Source: CAIVAT01 sp037137455
Lineage (GTDB): Bacteria; Bacteroidota; Bacteroidia; Bacteroidales; FEN-979
NCBI GenBank assembly: GCA_037137455.1
Contig: JBAXKG010000012.1
Coordinates: forward strand, 1 to 55,802
Direction: 5' to 3'
Length of the DNA: 55,802 bases
The notes beneath the pieces are model-generated. The model did no database searches. It was given only the letters and a program-made list of their open reading frames with translations, and was not told the origin of the DNA. Below are positions 44,639-53,520 of the stretch, one piece after another (the first letter of the stretch is position 1; every line of letters starts with the position of its first letter). Made by a program: the position numbers and the translations under genes.

Positions 44639-46161
44639 GGGTTTTGTACAAGATTACTGTTTGAATTCAACACCGATTGCGGAATGGGAAACAGCTTCGC
44701 ATTGGGCCCTGAGGGAGGTTTATTCCACCAGGCTTTCCCCCAGCTTCCAAAGCGTATCATATCCTGGCGCCGGTGGCCTTCCAGCGCAAACTCAAACCCC
44801 AATTCATCAAGTAATCCATCTGAAGTTAAATCTCCTAATTGTAAGGGTTCGAGACCGGCACGAGTCCTGATTTTTTGCAATTCGGGATCGCTGATCATCT
44901 CTCCTGCACGGCCCAGACGCCATAATGCTTCCAGCTTGGTATACAGCACATCTGCATAACGAAAGAGGACGAAGTCGTTTTCCATATCGGTCACATAGTA
45001 CTCCAGACCATCCTGATATTCATATTTGCAAAAGCGGGCGCCTTCCCATTTTTTCCGCGCCATATAATTTTCGATAGTATAGGTATAAATAAATGGCTCC
45101 ATCAAACCTGTACTTTCATTTTTAATAAAAATATCATTCCCGATTTTATCCTTTTGCTGGCCAAAAAGAAAGGACTTCCGGCGAAGGTCATTTTCGGCAT
45201 ACTTCTTAAAGAAATCGGGTTCAAGCACAAATTCATCCCACATTCCTCCTTTAAAATTAAAAGTAGCACGGCTTGCATCGTTAAGGGTAAGTGTGTACCA
45301 ATAGAATCGGTCCTTGGTAAAAATGGAGTGCATAGGAATCACGAAAATATTTTCGAGCGAAAATTCATTTTGAACCTTGAAATTATCAAAATAATTATTT
45401 TCAATCTGGTAGCTATTCAGTTCGATCACTTTGTTACATGCATCAACCGATTGCTGAAATTTATCTGCCCCGATCCATTCCTGCGCGTTAAGGTACAGCT
45501 TTGCCAGAAGGGTATATGCCATACCCTGGGTTACCCGACCATAATAGTCAGGGGTCGGCTTGTCCTTAAGGATATTTACATTACTGTTTATCTCATTCTC
45601 AATGTAATTAAAAACAAATTTTCTATCTTTTTGTACCGGTAGTTGTTTTTCGGTATAATCGATCGTAAACGGAATATTTCCCCAATTGTCAATCGCCAGG
45701 TAATAAAAGTAAGCCCGCAGGATTTTAATTTCCGAAACCACACGTGCTTTTTCAGGAAACATTATTGAGGATTGTTCGGTCTCGAAAATTACCTCGTTGC
45801 ATGCACTGATGCCTTCAAATACAGACCCCCAAGCCAGGGTCAATATTTTATTGGTAGAAGTCACCTGGTGTTTATGGATCTCATTCCATCGGCCGTTATC
45901 CCAAACGAAACCATCATCCCTGGCTGGCGCCACCATGATGTCGGAGGCCAGTTCATCAAGAGTCCAGAGACTGAATTCTTCGGGGTACTTCTGAAGTTTG
46001 GTATATGCCCGCCCTGCATTCATCAGGACATCTTTCTCGGTTTGAAAGAAATCATCGAGCGGGATATCTGAATATACCTCTTCTTCAAGATTAGTACATG
46101 AAACCAGTCCCAGTAACATTGTGGTGGCTACTATCAGCAGTAGATATTTTATTGTTTTCAT
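44635..46161 (-). CDS. SusD/RagB-family outer-membrane lipoprotein
   Basis: 508 residues. Lipobox near residue 22 (LGLVSC followed by TNLEEE). TPR-like N-terminal helices with the EV-SDIPLDDFF start, ISACNEVIFE, VSEIKILRAYFYYLAIDNWGNIP, the KLYLNAQEW helix, and the closing VLYTKLEALWRLGR ... LFPIPQSVLNSN end. It captures the substrate at the cell surface for its SusC partner, encoded 20 bases upstream. The ligand is inferred to be ribose-related. Confidence 0.94.
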   Translation of the reverse strand: MKTIKYLLLIVATTMLLGLVSCTNLEEEVYSDIPLDDFFQTEKDVLMNAGRAYTKLQKYPEEFSLWTLDELASDIMVAPARDDGFVWDNGRWNEIHKHQVTSTNKILTLAWGSVFEGISACNEVIFETEQSSIMFPEKARVVSEIKILRAYFYYLAIDNWGNIPFTIDYTEKQLPVQKDRKFVFNYIENEINSNVNILKDKPTPDYYGRVTQGMAYTLLAKLYLNAQEWIGADKFQQSVDACNKVIELNSYQIENNYFDNFKVQNEFSLENIFVIPMHSIFTKDRFYWYTLTLNDASRATFNFKGGMWDEFVLEPDFFKKYAENDLRRKSFLFGQQKDKIGNDIFIKNESTGLMEPFIYTYTIENYMARKKWEGARFCKYEYQDGLEYYVTDMENDFVLFRYADVLYTKLEALWRLGRAGEMISDPELQKIRTRAGLEPLQLGDLTSDGLLDELGFEFALEGHRRQDMIRFGSWGKAWWNKPPSGPNAKLFPIPQSVLNSNSNLVQNP

Positions 46162-46181
46162 GACAGCGGGCGTGTTATTTA

Positions 46182-49136
46182 TTAAAATGAGACATTGACC
46201 CCAAAAGTTATTGTAGTAGTTTTCGGGTAATAATAGAGATATTCAATCCCTGGAGCCAGGCCGCTCTGGCTTACTTCCGGATCGAGCCCCTTATAACCTG
46301 TTATGCAGAATACATTCTGGGCAGTGAGATACAACCTTAAATTCGAAATATATTTTGAAAAGTTTGGAAAAACATACCCGAGTGTAATGTTGTCCAGTTT
46401 CAGGAACGTAGCATCTTCAACATATTTTGATGAATATTGTCCGGTGCCTATGAATTCTGGGTTTTCCAACTGTGTATGTACGATATTGCGACCAATGCTT
46501 TGCCAGTTCTCATAATAGAGACGGTACATATTCAGCGCCTTCCCGCCGATCTGGGCTCGCAGGGCAAAATTCAGGTCCCAGTTTTTGTAGGTTAAGGTGT
46601 TGCTCCATCCGATCATACAGAACGGATTGGCATTGCCTATTGCCTCCCATTTATCGGGACTCACATGGCCAACAGGATCCTGATTTTTGAATTTATCATG
46701 TCCGGTTTCATCAAGGCCAAGCCAAACAGGGCCAAAAAATGTGCCAAGTGGTTTTCCCTCTTCCAGCCGTTGGGCATTAAGCGGGAATGCTCCGCCAAGC
46801 CATCCGATCTCTACATATTTGCTGGTAAATTCCTCATTTGAAAACTTCACCAGTTTATTCACATTTTTGCTGAAGGTAAGTGTGGTTGACCAAACAAAAC
46901 GACTTTTTTTGACGGGTATGGCGCCCAGGGTCAATTCAACCCCCTGGTTACTGATCGTACCTACATTAGTGTAAAGCTCACTTGTAAGGTAGGGAGGCAC
47001 CGAAACAGTATAGGTATAAAGCAGGTCGGTGCTTTGTCGGTAGTAGTAATCGACAGAACCGCTGATTCGACTGTTCAGGAAAGCAAAATCAACACCTGCA
47101 TTTAATTCCTGTTTCTTTTCCCAGCGAAGGTTCGGATTGGGATTTGACACGGGTTGATAAGTATTTATCCATTCGCCGTTATAATAAAACTTCCCGGCCT
47201 TGCCCATAAGCGTCAGTGATTTATAATTCGCAAAATCCTGATTGCCCGTAACGCCATATCCGACGCGGAGTTTAAGATCATTAACCCAGGCGACATTTTT
47301 CATAAACGCCTCTCTGTTTATCCGCCAACCGAAACTGGCCGCGGGGAACCATCCCCATTTATTGTTGGCTCCGAACCGCGAAGAACCTTCCCTTCTCAAC
47401 GAAACGGAAGCAATGTAACGGTCATCATAATTATACATAACGCGGCCGAAAAATGAGATCAGCCTGCTACTGCTTTTATATGATCCCATTTCGGCAGTTC
47501 CGCCGGCAAGCGCTGATCCCGCTCCAATATTGTTTACTCCATAATAATCTGAATCGAATCCCGAATTAACCATGTAAGAATTATTGGAAGTAATCTGCTG
47601 GAAAGTATATCCGGCAAGCGCCTGAATACTGTTTTTACCAAAGGATACGGAATAATTCACAGTGCTTTCGTATTGAAGATCACTCCTGCGCCCGTTGTCA
47701 ATTTCAGCAACTCCTCCGCGGCCAATTCTGCTTGGGTAATATTTTTTCATGTATGATATTTCTTCCCAATCCGACAAATCGTACGAGATCAGGTTGGACC
47801 AGTTCAACGATTTAGCCAAACGAAGTGTTGCGCGGATATTCCCCGATGCATCGTTGGTTTTTCCCTGGCGGATTCGTTCATTGAGCATGGCAACAGGATT
47901 GTAATAGTCTACGCCTTCAAGGTATGTATATCCACCACTGTAAGTATTGGATGGGTCATAAACAGAACTGGTCGGGTTACGGATAAATGCCTGATAAAAC
48001 AGATCGTAATTTGCAGGAGAATAATTTCTTAAACCATAACTCAGGTTATAATCAAGTGTTAAAATATTTCCAAGCGCTTTTTGGGAAATGTTGGTTTTCA
48101 CTAAAAATTTATTGGCATTGTTGTTTTTCAGCAGGCCTTGCGCAAGATCAACAAAAATAGTTGTCCGGTGTGAAAAGGTCTCAGTTCCACCCGAAACCGC
48201 GAGGTTATGCTGCTGGCTGAATGGGACAGACCGTGTAATTTCATTAAACCAGTTCACATTATCCCCGTAAATATTAACTTTTTTTTCAGGAGCATAAAGT
48301 TCAATAGCGCTTCTGAATTCATCGGAGGTAAGGTTTCGCACTCCGCGAGGGGCTACCTGTACCGAAAGTTGGCCGGAGTACTCCACCTTGCTATGTCCAG
48401 CTTTCGCCCTTTTTGTTGTAATGATAATAACCCCGTTTGATCCACGTGTGCCATAAATAGCTGCCGCAGAACCATCTTTCAGAACATCCATTGATTCTAC
48501 CTCTTCAGGACTTACATTTTTCAAATCAACACCGGCAATGCCATCGACTATAATAAGTGGTCCCTGGCCCGATGTAAGGGTGTTGGTGCCGCGAAGTATA
48601 ATATCATAGCCGGCTTGTGGATCGGCGCCATCGGGTTTGACAATAGTCAGACCAGCCACTTTCCCCTGCAACAGTCCTATGGGATTGTTAAAAGCGCCCC
48701 GGTTAAAACCATCCTCTTTTACAGTGGCGATAGAGCCTGTAATCTCTTTTTTCGTAGTTGAACCATAACCAATTACTACAACCTCATCAAGCGAGGTCAC
48801 AGAAGCTTTCATCCGTACATTTACAAGCAGCTGGTTTTCGATCAGAATCTCCTGGGTTTCATATCCAACCATTGTATATACAAGTGTTGACCCTTTCGGT
48901 ATACTGATGGTATATTTCCCATTAATGTCGGTAACACTTCCGGTTTGTGTGCCTTTTATATAAACGTTGACGCCTGGAATTGCCTCATTGTCAATAATAT
49001 CAGTTACAATTCCGCTGATCTTTACAATGAGTGTCTCCTGGGCAAAGGCAGTAGAAGCCAAAAGAACAATCATAGATGCCAGAAGTATTTTTGGCAGTCC
49101 TGATCTTATTTTTTTACTCAGCCCGATTGCTTTCAT
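46182..49136 (-). CDS. SusC/RagA-family TonB-dependent receptor
   Basis: 984 residues. Signal peptide (to about residue 32), carboxypeptidase-D-regulatory-like N-terminal domain (VSGIVTD ... GVNVYIKGTQ ... TDINGKYTI), TonB box LDEVVVIGYG near residue 117, plug domain (GLLQGKVAGLTI, IIVDGIAGVDL, GSAAAIYGTRGSNGVI), and a 22-strand barrel ending TITFGVNVSF. It transports the SusD-captured ligand across the outer membrane using TonB energy. Its start overlaps the ribokinase stop (ATGA), so it is coupled to rbsK. Confidence 0.95.
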   Translation of the reverse strand: MKAIGLSKKIRSGLPKILLASMIVLLASTAFAQETLIVKISGIVTDIIDNEAIPGVNVYIKGTQTGSVTDINGKYTISIPKGSTLVYTMVGYETQEILIENQLLVNVRMKASVTSLDEVVVIGYGSTTKKEITGSIATVKEDGFNRGAFNNPIGLLQGKVAGLTIVKPDGADPQAGYDIILRGTNTLTSGQGPLIIVDGIAGVDLKNVSPEEVESMDVLKDGSAAAIYGTRGSNGVIIITTKRAKAGHSKVEYSGQLSVQVAPRGVRNLTSDEFRSAIELYAPEKKVNIYGDNVNWFNEITRSVPFSQQHNLAVSGGTETFSHRTTIFVDLAQGLLKNNNANKFLVKTNISQKALGNILTLDYNLSYGLRNYSPANYDLFYQAFIRNPTSSVYDPSNTYSGGYTYLEGVDYYNPVAMLNERIRQGKTNDASGNIRATLRLAKSLNWSNLISYDLSDWEEISYMKKYYPSRIGRGGVAEIDNGRRSDLQYESTVNYSVSFGKNSIQALAGYTFQQITSNNSYMVNSGFDSDYYGVNNIGAGSALAGGTAEMGSYKSSSRLISFFGRVMYNYDDRYIASVSLRREGSSRFGANNKWGWFPAASFGWRINREAFMKNVAWVNDLKLRVGYGVTGNQDFANYKSLTLMGKAGKFYYNGEWINTYQPVSNPNPNLRWEKKQELNAGVDFAFLNSRISGSVDYYYRQSTDLLYTYTVSVPPYLTSELYTNVGTISNQGVELTLGAIPVKKSRFVWSTTLTFSKNVNKLVKFSNEEFTSKYVEIGWLGGAFPLNAQRLEEGKPLGTFFGPVWLGLDETGHDKFKNQDPVGHVSPDKWEAIGNANPFCMIGWSNTLTYKNWDLNFALRAQIGGKALNMYRLYYENWQSIGRNIVHTQLENPEFIGTGQYSSKYVEDATFLKLDNITLGYVFPNFSKYISNLRLYLTAQNVFCITGYKGLDPEVSQSGLAPGIEYLYYYPKTTTITFGVNVSF

Positions 49137-50071
49137 GTCGAAACTTTTTGTGGTTCTTTGTCAAGTGATGCCAATTCTGAGCGGTAAGGGATAGATCCCT
49201 GGGCTCCCATACGTGTTACTGTGAGCGCTGCGGCCCGTGCAGCTATTTTTACGGAATCAAGAATTGATTTTCCTTCAGAAAGGCCTACGCAAACCGATCC
49301 GCAAAAGGTATCGCCCGCTGCAGTCGTGTCGATAGTGTCGACTTTATAGGCCTCCACGAAGTGATAATCATCGCGTTCTTTTATCAGTGCACCCTGCGAC
49401 CCCAGGGTAATCACAACAATGTCGACACCCTTGGCGCTAATAATGGCTGCTGCCTTCCGGGCCGATTTAACATCGGTAACTTTTATCCCGGAAAGGATCT
49501 CTGCCTCCGATTTGTTTGGAATGATTATGTAAAGGTTCTTCAGCAGCTGTTCCGATAATGCCTGAGCCGGGGCAGGGTTTAAAATCACTTTGATCCCCTT
49601 TTTGTTGGCCATCTCTGCTACATATTCCACGGTCTCGATAGGTATTTCAAGCTGCATTAATAAAAGATCACAGCTTTCAATCTCGGCCCGGGCTTTATTC
49701 ATATCAGACGGACTCAGAGAGGCATTGGCACCGGATGCAACAACAATACAGTTTTCCCCGTTCGAGTCAACTGTTATCATGGCCACTCCTGAAGGTCGCT
49801 TTGGATCAGAAAAGATGAAATCTGTTTTAATTTTTTCGGCATTGTACAACATAACCGATTGCTTCCCGAAAACATCGTTCCCGGTTTTCGAAATAAGAGT
49901 AACAACACCGCCCATCCGGGCTGCCGCAACTGCCTGGTTTGCCCCTTTACCACCAGGATTCATAAAAAAGGTACCACCAAGGATAGTCTCCCCGGGTACA
50001 GGAAGCCTGTCGGCTTTTATGACCATATCAGTGTTACAACTTCCGACAACAACTATTTTCTTTGAGTGCAT
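49133..50071 (-). CDS. rbsK: Ribokinase
   Basis: 312 residues, PfkB family. N-terminal signature PGGKGANQAVAAARMGG and C-terminal DTTAAGDTFCGSVCVGLSEG with the catalytic Asp; substrate-side NTDMVIKADRLPVPGET is ribokinase-like. It phosphorylates ribose at O5 after import. It is first in the operon, a position that points to ribose or a ribosyl compound as the nutrient. Other PfkB sugars cannot be fully excluded. Confidence 0.9.
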   Translation of the reverse strand: MHSKKIVVVGSCNTDMVIKADRLPVPGETILGGTFFMNPGGKGANQAVAAARMGGVVTLISKTGNDVFGKQSVMLYNAEKIKTDFIFSDPKRPSGVAMITVDSNGENCIVVASGANASLSPSDMNKARAEIESCDLLLMQLEIPIETVEYVAEMANKKGIKVILNPAPAQALSEQLLKNLYIIIPNKSEAEILSGIKVTDVKSARKAAAIISAKGVDIVVITLGSQGALIKERDDYHFVEAYKVDTIDTTAAGDTFCGSVCVGLSEGKSILDSVKIAARAAALTVTRMGAQGSIPYRSELASLDKEPQKVST

Positions 50072-50094
50072 GGAGTTCAGTTTTGTTTACCTTA

Positions 50095-50102
50095 CAAATA
50101 TA
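50095..50102 (-). promoter_or_regulatory. Candidate -7 element of the rbsK-susC operon
   Basis: TATATTTG on the minus strand. The nearest TTTG is 24 bases upstream, so the -33 is poor; an activator-dependent promoter would fit. The predicted leader is about 15-20 bases. Confidence 0.45.
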
Positions 50103-50104
50103 TC

Positions 50105-50118
50105 TACATTTGGATGTA
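50105..50118. promoter_or_regulatory. Candidate operator palindrome
   Basis: TACAT and ATGTA flank TTGG. It lies in the spacer region of the rbsK operon promoter, where a bound regulator would affect transcription. Confidence 0.35.
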
Positions 50119-50138
50119 ATAAAAATCAAAAATGAGCG

Positions 50139-50146
50139 TAACTTTG
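50139..50146 (+). promoter_or_regulatory. Candidate -7 element for the TPR-like gene
   Basis: TAACTTTG fits TAnnTTTG; TTTG occurs 25 bases upstream. Its leader would be about 140 bases and include an 18-base palindrome. Confidence 0.3.
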
Positions 50147-50216
50147 TAATTGTAAAATGACATTAATAATACTGTTCAAAATATATCTATCAGGAAATAA
50201 ACAAAATAGATGATAT

Positions 50217-50234
50217 ATTATATTCAAATATAAT
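50217..50234. promoter_or_regulatory. AT-rich 18-bp perfect palindrome
   Basis: ATTATATT and AATATAAT flank CA. Lies between the divergent rbsK operon and the TPR-like gene. AT-rich sequence makes chance palindromes more likely. Confidence 0.3.
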
Positions 50235-50294
50235 GACCAAAATCATAATTATAAATCATATTTAGAATTATTATTTATAACATTTAAATAAGCC

Positions 50295-51827
50295 ATGACA
50301 CGGGTACAATCGCTGGTTTTGCTGGTCAATTCAATGACTTTATCGGAAAAAAAAGCGTTTCGGATTAAATCATGCCGTGCCCGAACAGAGCCCAATTATA
50401 TCGTTCTATATGATGCCATTGAAAAAAACGGTTCGCTTACGATTGCCGCATTGCGCAAGAAGTTTCTGAACCACCGGCCTGGAGCTTCCTTTGAAACCTC
50501 TGCAGGTTATTTATTTGAATTGCTCCTCCATTCCATGCTGGGGTTGCGCCTTGAACAGGATAGCTTTTATGGCTTGTTCAATAAAATTTCAGAGGCCCGG
50601 ATATTGTATGAAAAATCATTGTTCAACGAATGCTTCGAATTGCTGAACGAAGTAATGGCTCAAGCCGAAAAGTACGAAAATTACTACGCGTTGTTGTTGG
50701 CCTCACGACTGGAACTGGAATATCTACTATCATTAAATTTCCCAAATCTGAGCGAAAAAGCGCTATTGAAAAAGCAGTTCAAACTAAATGAATATTTAAA
50801 ATATTTGAGGAAAATCAATGAACAATCGTCACTGTTCGAAATTTTGAAACACCGGGTTGTTTATAAAGGCCACCCCCGGTCTCCCAAACAAAAAAACGAA
50901 CTTAATGATTTGGTATTCAGCGAATTAAGTCTTGTAGCTTCTCAAAATCTTGAAAATTTTGAGATCCGGAAACTCCATCAGCTTTTTCAGTCCAATTACC
51001 TGATCAATGTAGGCGACTATAAATCGGCGCTTCATTCCTATTATGAACTCAATACTCTTTTCGAAGCGAACAAACATTTATGGAGCACACCTCCGGTTTA
51101 TTACCTGAACATGATTGAAGGTGTTCTGGAAAGTTTGCGTGGCATCCGCAATTATCAGGGGATGTCATATTTTATTGACCAGTTGAATAAAATTAAAAGT
51201 ACCTCCGTCGATTTTCGGATCAATTTGACATGCCTGACTTTTCAGTATGAGTTATTCCCATTCCTCGATACTGGTGATTTTTATCGGTGCCTTGAATTAA
51301 TGAAGCATTACAAAATTTCTTTATACGACAAGTTTTCGAGTCTTGACCGGGTGCGCCAGACCGAATTGTGCCTGTACACTTCCCTTGTCTATCTGGGCAT
51401 TTCTGAATTCCACAAAGCACATAAATTTCTGAATCAGATTTTCATAAGTGTGAAGAATTTCTCTTTTTTACCGATTTACAGGACGGTCAGGCTGGTAAAT
51501 CTCATAATACTTTATAGCCTGGGAGATTTTGATCTGATTAAATATGAGATAAGATCGATGAAACGGGATTTATCCGGAACTGATAAAGGTTATAAAATTG
51601 AAAGGTTTCTGTTTCGGTTTTTGAGCAAATCGCCCCCGGCCATTATCCCGAACCGAAAAAAACATTGGGATAAAATCAGGGTTGCATATGATGAAATGCA
51701 CAATGATGTTTTTGAACAGCAGATTTTGAGGATTTTTGACTTTACCGCATGGCTGGAATCCCAGATCAGAAAAATTCCATTATCCGAAATCCTAAAAAAT
51801 AAAATGAATCCACTTTCAAGCAATTGA
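50295..51827 (+). CDS. TPR-like helical protein, divergent from the ribose-type operon
   Basis: 510 residues, soluble, almost entirely helical. The N terminus (LVNSMTLSEKKAFRIKSCR ... NYIVLYDAIEKNG) matches an unnamed Bacteroidota family that starts SLTPSEKRYFKLF...NYLKLFDAI, followed by helix pairs like tetratricopeptide repeats (LYEKSLFNECFELLNEVMAQAEKYENYYALL). No known DNA-binding domain is evident, though residues 1-60 could be a winged helix. The divergent position suggests a regulator or sensor of the operon, which is inference only. Confidence 0.65.
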   Translation: MTRVQSLVLLVNSMTLSEKKAFRIKSCRARTEPNYIVLYDAIEKNGSLTIAALRKKFLNHRPGASFETSAGYLFELLLHSMLGLRLEQDSFYGLFNKISEARILYEKSLFNECFELLNEVMAQAEKYENYYALLLASRLELEYLLSLNFPNLSEKALLKKQFKLNEYLKYLRKINEQSSLFEILKHRVVYKGHPRSPKQKNELNDLVFSELSLVASQNLENFEIRKLHQLFQSNYLINVGDYKSALHSYYELNTLFEANKHLWSTPPVYYLNMIEGVLESLRGIRNYQGMSYFIDQLNKIKSTSVDFRINLTCLTFQYELFPFLDTGDFYRCLELMKHYKISLYDKFSSLDRVRQTELCLYTSLVYLGISEFHKAHKFLNQIFISVKNFSFLPIYRTVRLVNLIILYSLGDFDLIKYEIRSMKRDLSGTDKGYKIERFLFRFLSKSPPAIIPNRKKHWDKIRVAYDEMHNDVFEQQILRIFDFTAWLESQIRKIPLSEILKNKMNPLSSN

Positions 51828-51878
51828 AGCGTTTTCGGACAAAAAATTTCATATCTCAATAAGATTCGGTTAAATTTG

Positions 51879-51886
51879 TAACTTTG
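51879..51886 (+). promoter_or_regulatory. Candidate -7 element of the MbnP-like gene
   Basis: TAACTTTG, about 40 bases before the ATG at 51927. No clear -33. Confidence 0.35.
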
Positions 51887-51926
51887 AATTCATTCCCGAC
51901 CCGGGGCAATTAAATACTTATTTTTT

Positions 51927-52742
51927 ATGATAAAAGGTGCGTTTTTCATCGTAGGAAATTTTTTTTTACTGTTGCTGTTTTTTCTTTCGGGATGTTGTAA
52001 ATGCGATGATACTGTGGCGGTTTTTCCAACCGGAACCATCGCTTTTTCCGTCGATCATCAGGTCAATGGCGCGCCATTGAGGCTGAATGAGCTGATCTAT
52101 ACCAATGCAGCCGGGAATGAATACCTGATCACCGATCTGAAGTATTTCATATCCGACATTACGTTTTACTCCAGCAACGGGAGCAGAAAGTCAATAGGAG
52201 AGGTAAAGGATATTTTTTACATTGATGAAGCCATTGCGGATTCGAAACTGATTTCATTTCCCGATAAGATACCCTCCGTCACCTACGATTCGATCACCTT
52301 TATCTTCGGGATCTCTGAAGCGAAAAACAAATCCAACCGTTTCGTGAACCCGCCCGAATCGAACATGGCCTGGCCCGACATTCTGGGTGGCGGCTATCAC
52401 TACATGATGATGAACGGAAAATGGAAGGATACGACAGGCCTGCTTATGCCGTTCAATTTCCATTTAGGGATCGGGCAACTCTATAAAGGAAATGAATACA
52501 ATGTTGATTCGATTTATGCGTTTGTTCACAATTGCTTTAAGGTGAGTTTGCCAGGGTCATCATTTACTTTGGTCAACCAGGAACAGATAACCTTCAGGCT
52601 TACCATGAATATTCAAAATTGGTTTGAAAACCCGCACATATATGATCATAATTACTGGGGAGGCGCAATAATGCAAAAGCAGCCTGCCATGCAGATGGTA
52701 AAGGAAAACGGATGGAATGTTTTTTCAATCAGACGGCTCTAA
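51927..52742 (+). CDS. MbnP-like lipoprotein
   Basis: 271 residues. Lipobox LSGC followed by CKCDD. The domain resembles the MbnP family: FSVDHQVNGAPLRLNE, YLITDLKYFISDITF, DKIPSVTYDSITFIFGI, MAWPDILGGGYHYMMMNGKW and FNFHLGIG. MbnP proteins bind copper, often beside a di-haem peroxidase-like MbnH. No such partner is present here, so a copper role is not shown. Its downstream neighbour is a PAP2 phosphatase. Confidence 0.75.
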   Translation: MIKGAFFIVGNFFLLLLFFLSGCCKCDDTVAVFPTGTIAFSVDHQVNGAPLRLNELIYTNAAGNEYLITDLKYFISDITFYSSNGSRKSIGEVKDIFYIDEAIADSKLISFPDKIPSVTYDSITFIFGISEAKNKSNRFVNPPESNMAWPDILGGGYHYMMMNGKWKDTTGLLMPFNFHLGIGQLYKGNEYNVDSIYAFVHNCFKVSLPGSSFTLVNQEQITFRLTMNIQNWFENPHIYDHNYWGGAIMQKQPAMQMVKENGWNVFSIRRL

Positions 52743-52840
52743 ACATTTAATCCCTGACTAAGGTCAAGGGAAATAGATAACCTGTCGATTGCATTATTTC
52801 GCACTCAAAATAATTAGCTGAGAATATAAAAATCACGGAT

Positions 52841-53398
52841 TTGAACTTTTCAACTTTCGATATCGCCCTGCTAACCTGGCTGCATGATCACACGATTCCC
52901 TTTTCAATCCCGGTTTTGCAATTCATCTCAAACTCTACTACTTTTACAAGTATTACCATGGTGATGATAGTATTGATTCTATCAGTCATCAGAAAATCAA
53001 AACCGCTTTTGATGAGGTTCTTCATGCTTGCTATTGTTTTAATAGTGGTCGGCCTGGTTAGCCTTGGATTAAAAAGCATAATCGACCGCGACCGGCCATT
53101 CGACACCTACCCTTTTATTGAGAAACTATCTACAGGCGGAGATTCTTCCTTCCCCTCCGGGCATACAATGGAGGCATTTGCACTGGCAGCCGCACTTTCG
53201 CTTTTATTTTCCGGGAAAAAGATAGCAATTCCCGTCTACATCTGGGCTATTATCGTGGCCTATTCAAGAATGGCTTTGGGAGTACATTACCCGAGTGATG
53301 TACTGGCCGGGATGATTATCGGAACGTTTATCGGATGGGTTGTTCCATTTATTTTTAAACGATATGCAAGCGCTTTTTATCCTCCGCTTGTAAGATGA
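52841..53398 (+). CDS. PAP2-family membrane phosphatase
   Basis: 185 residues with six hydrophobic helices. All three phosphatase motifs are present: KSIIDRDRPF (C1), PSGHTMEAFA (C2), and SRMALGVHYPSDVLAG (C3). Likely dephosphorylates undecaprenyl diphosphate or phosphatidate at the periplasmic face. No upstream ATG exists, so TTG 52841 is the start. Confidence 0.87.
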   Translation: MNFSTFDIALLTWLHDHTIPFSIPVLQFISNSTTFTSITMVMIVLILSVIRKSKPLLMRFFMLAIVLIVVGLVSLGLKSIIDRDRPFDTYPFIEKLSTGGDSSFPSGHTMEAFALAAALSLLFSGKKIAIPVYIWAIIVAYSRMALGVHYPSDVLAGMIIGTFIGWVVPFIFKRYASAFYPPLVR

Positions 53399-53405
53399 AA
53401 TAATT

Positions 53406-53520
53406 ATGCGAAATGACCTGCAATCCCTGGTTAAAAGGATGGTTGATGGCGACCTGCAATAGATGAAAAAGGACAAATATTTGAAAGAAGGGGGCTTTGA
53501 TAAAAAAATACTATGAATAA
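53406..53520 (+). pseudogene. gmd: Decayed C-terminal fragment of GDP-mannose 4,6-dehydratase
   Basis: Reading from 53406 gives LQSLVKRMVDGDLQ, a TAG stop (53460-53462), then in the same frame MKKDKYLKEGGF. That matches the end of Gmd proteins (LVKEMVxxDLxLMKKDxYLKEGGF). After F the frame shifts: from 53500 the other frame reads IKKYYE and stop, the family's terminal residues. So the tail has one nonsense codon and one frameshift, and nothing of the rest of gmd is nearby. It ends by overlapping the fcl start, the ancestral gmd-fcl coupling. Confidence 0.7.

Noticed and set aside
34297..50071. Operon considered as a toxin-immunity or anti-phage ADP-ribosylation system
   Set aside because: No ADP-ribosyltransferase is present, the ARH proteins are exported, and SusC/D with ribokinase and permease point to nutrient uptake.
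34297..50071. Operon considered as a classical polysaccharide utilisation locus
   Set aside because: No recognised glycoside hydrolase or polysaccharide lyase was found among its genes.
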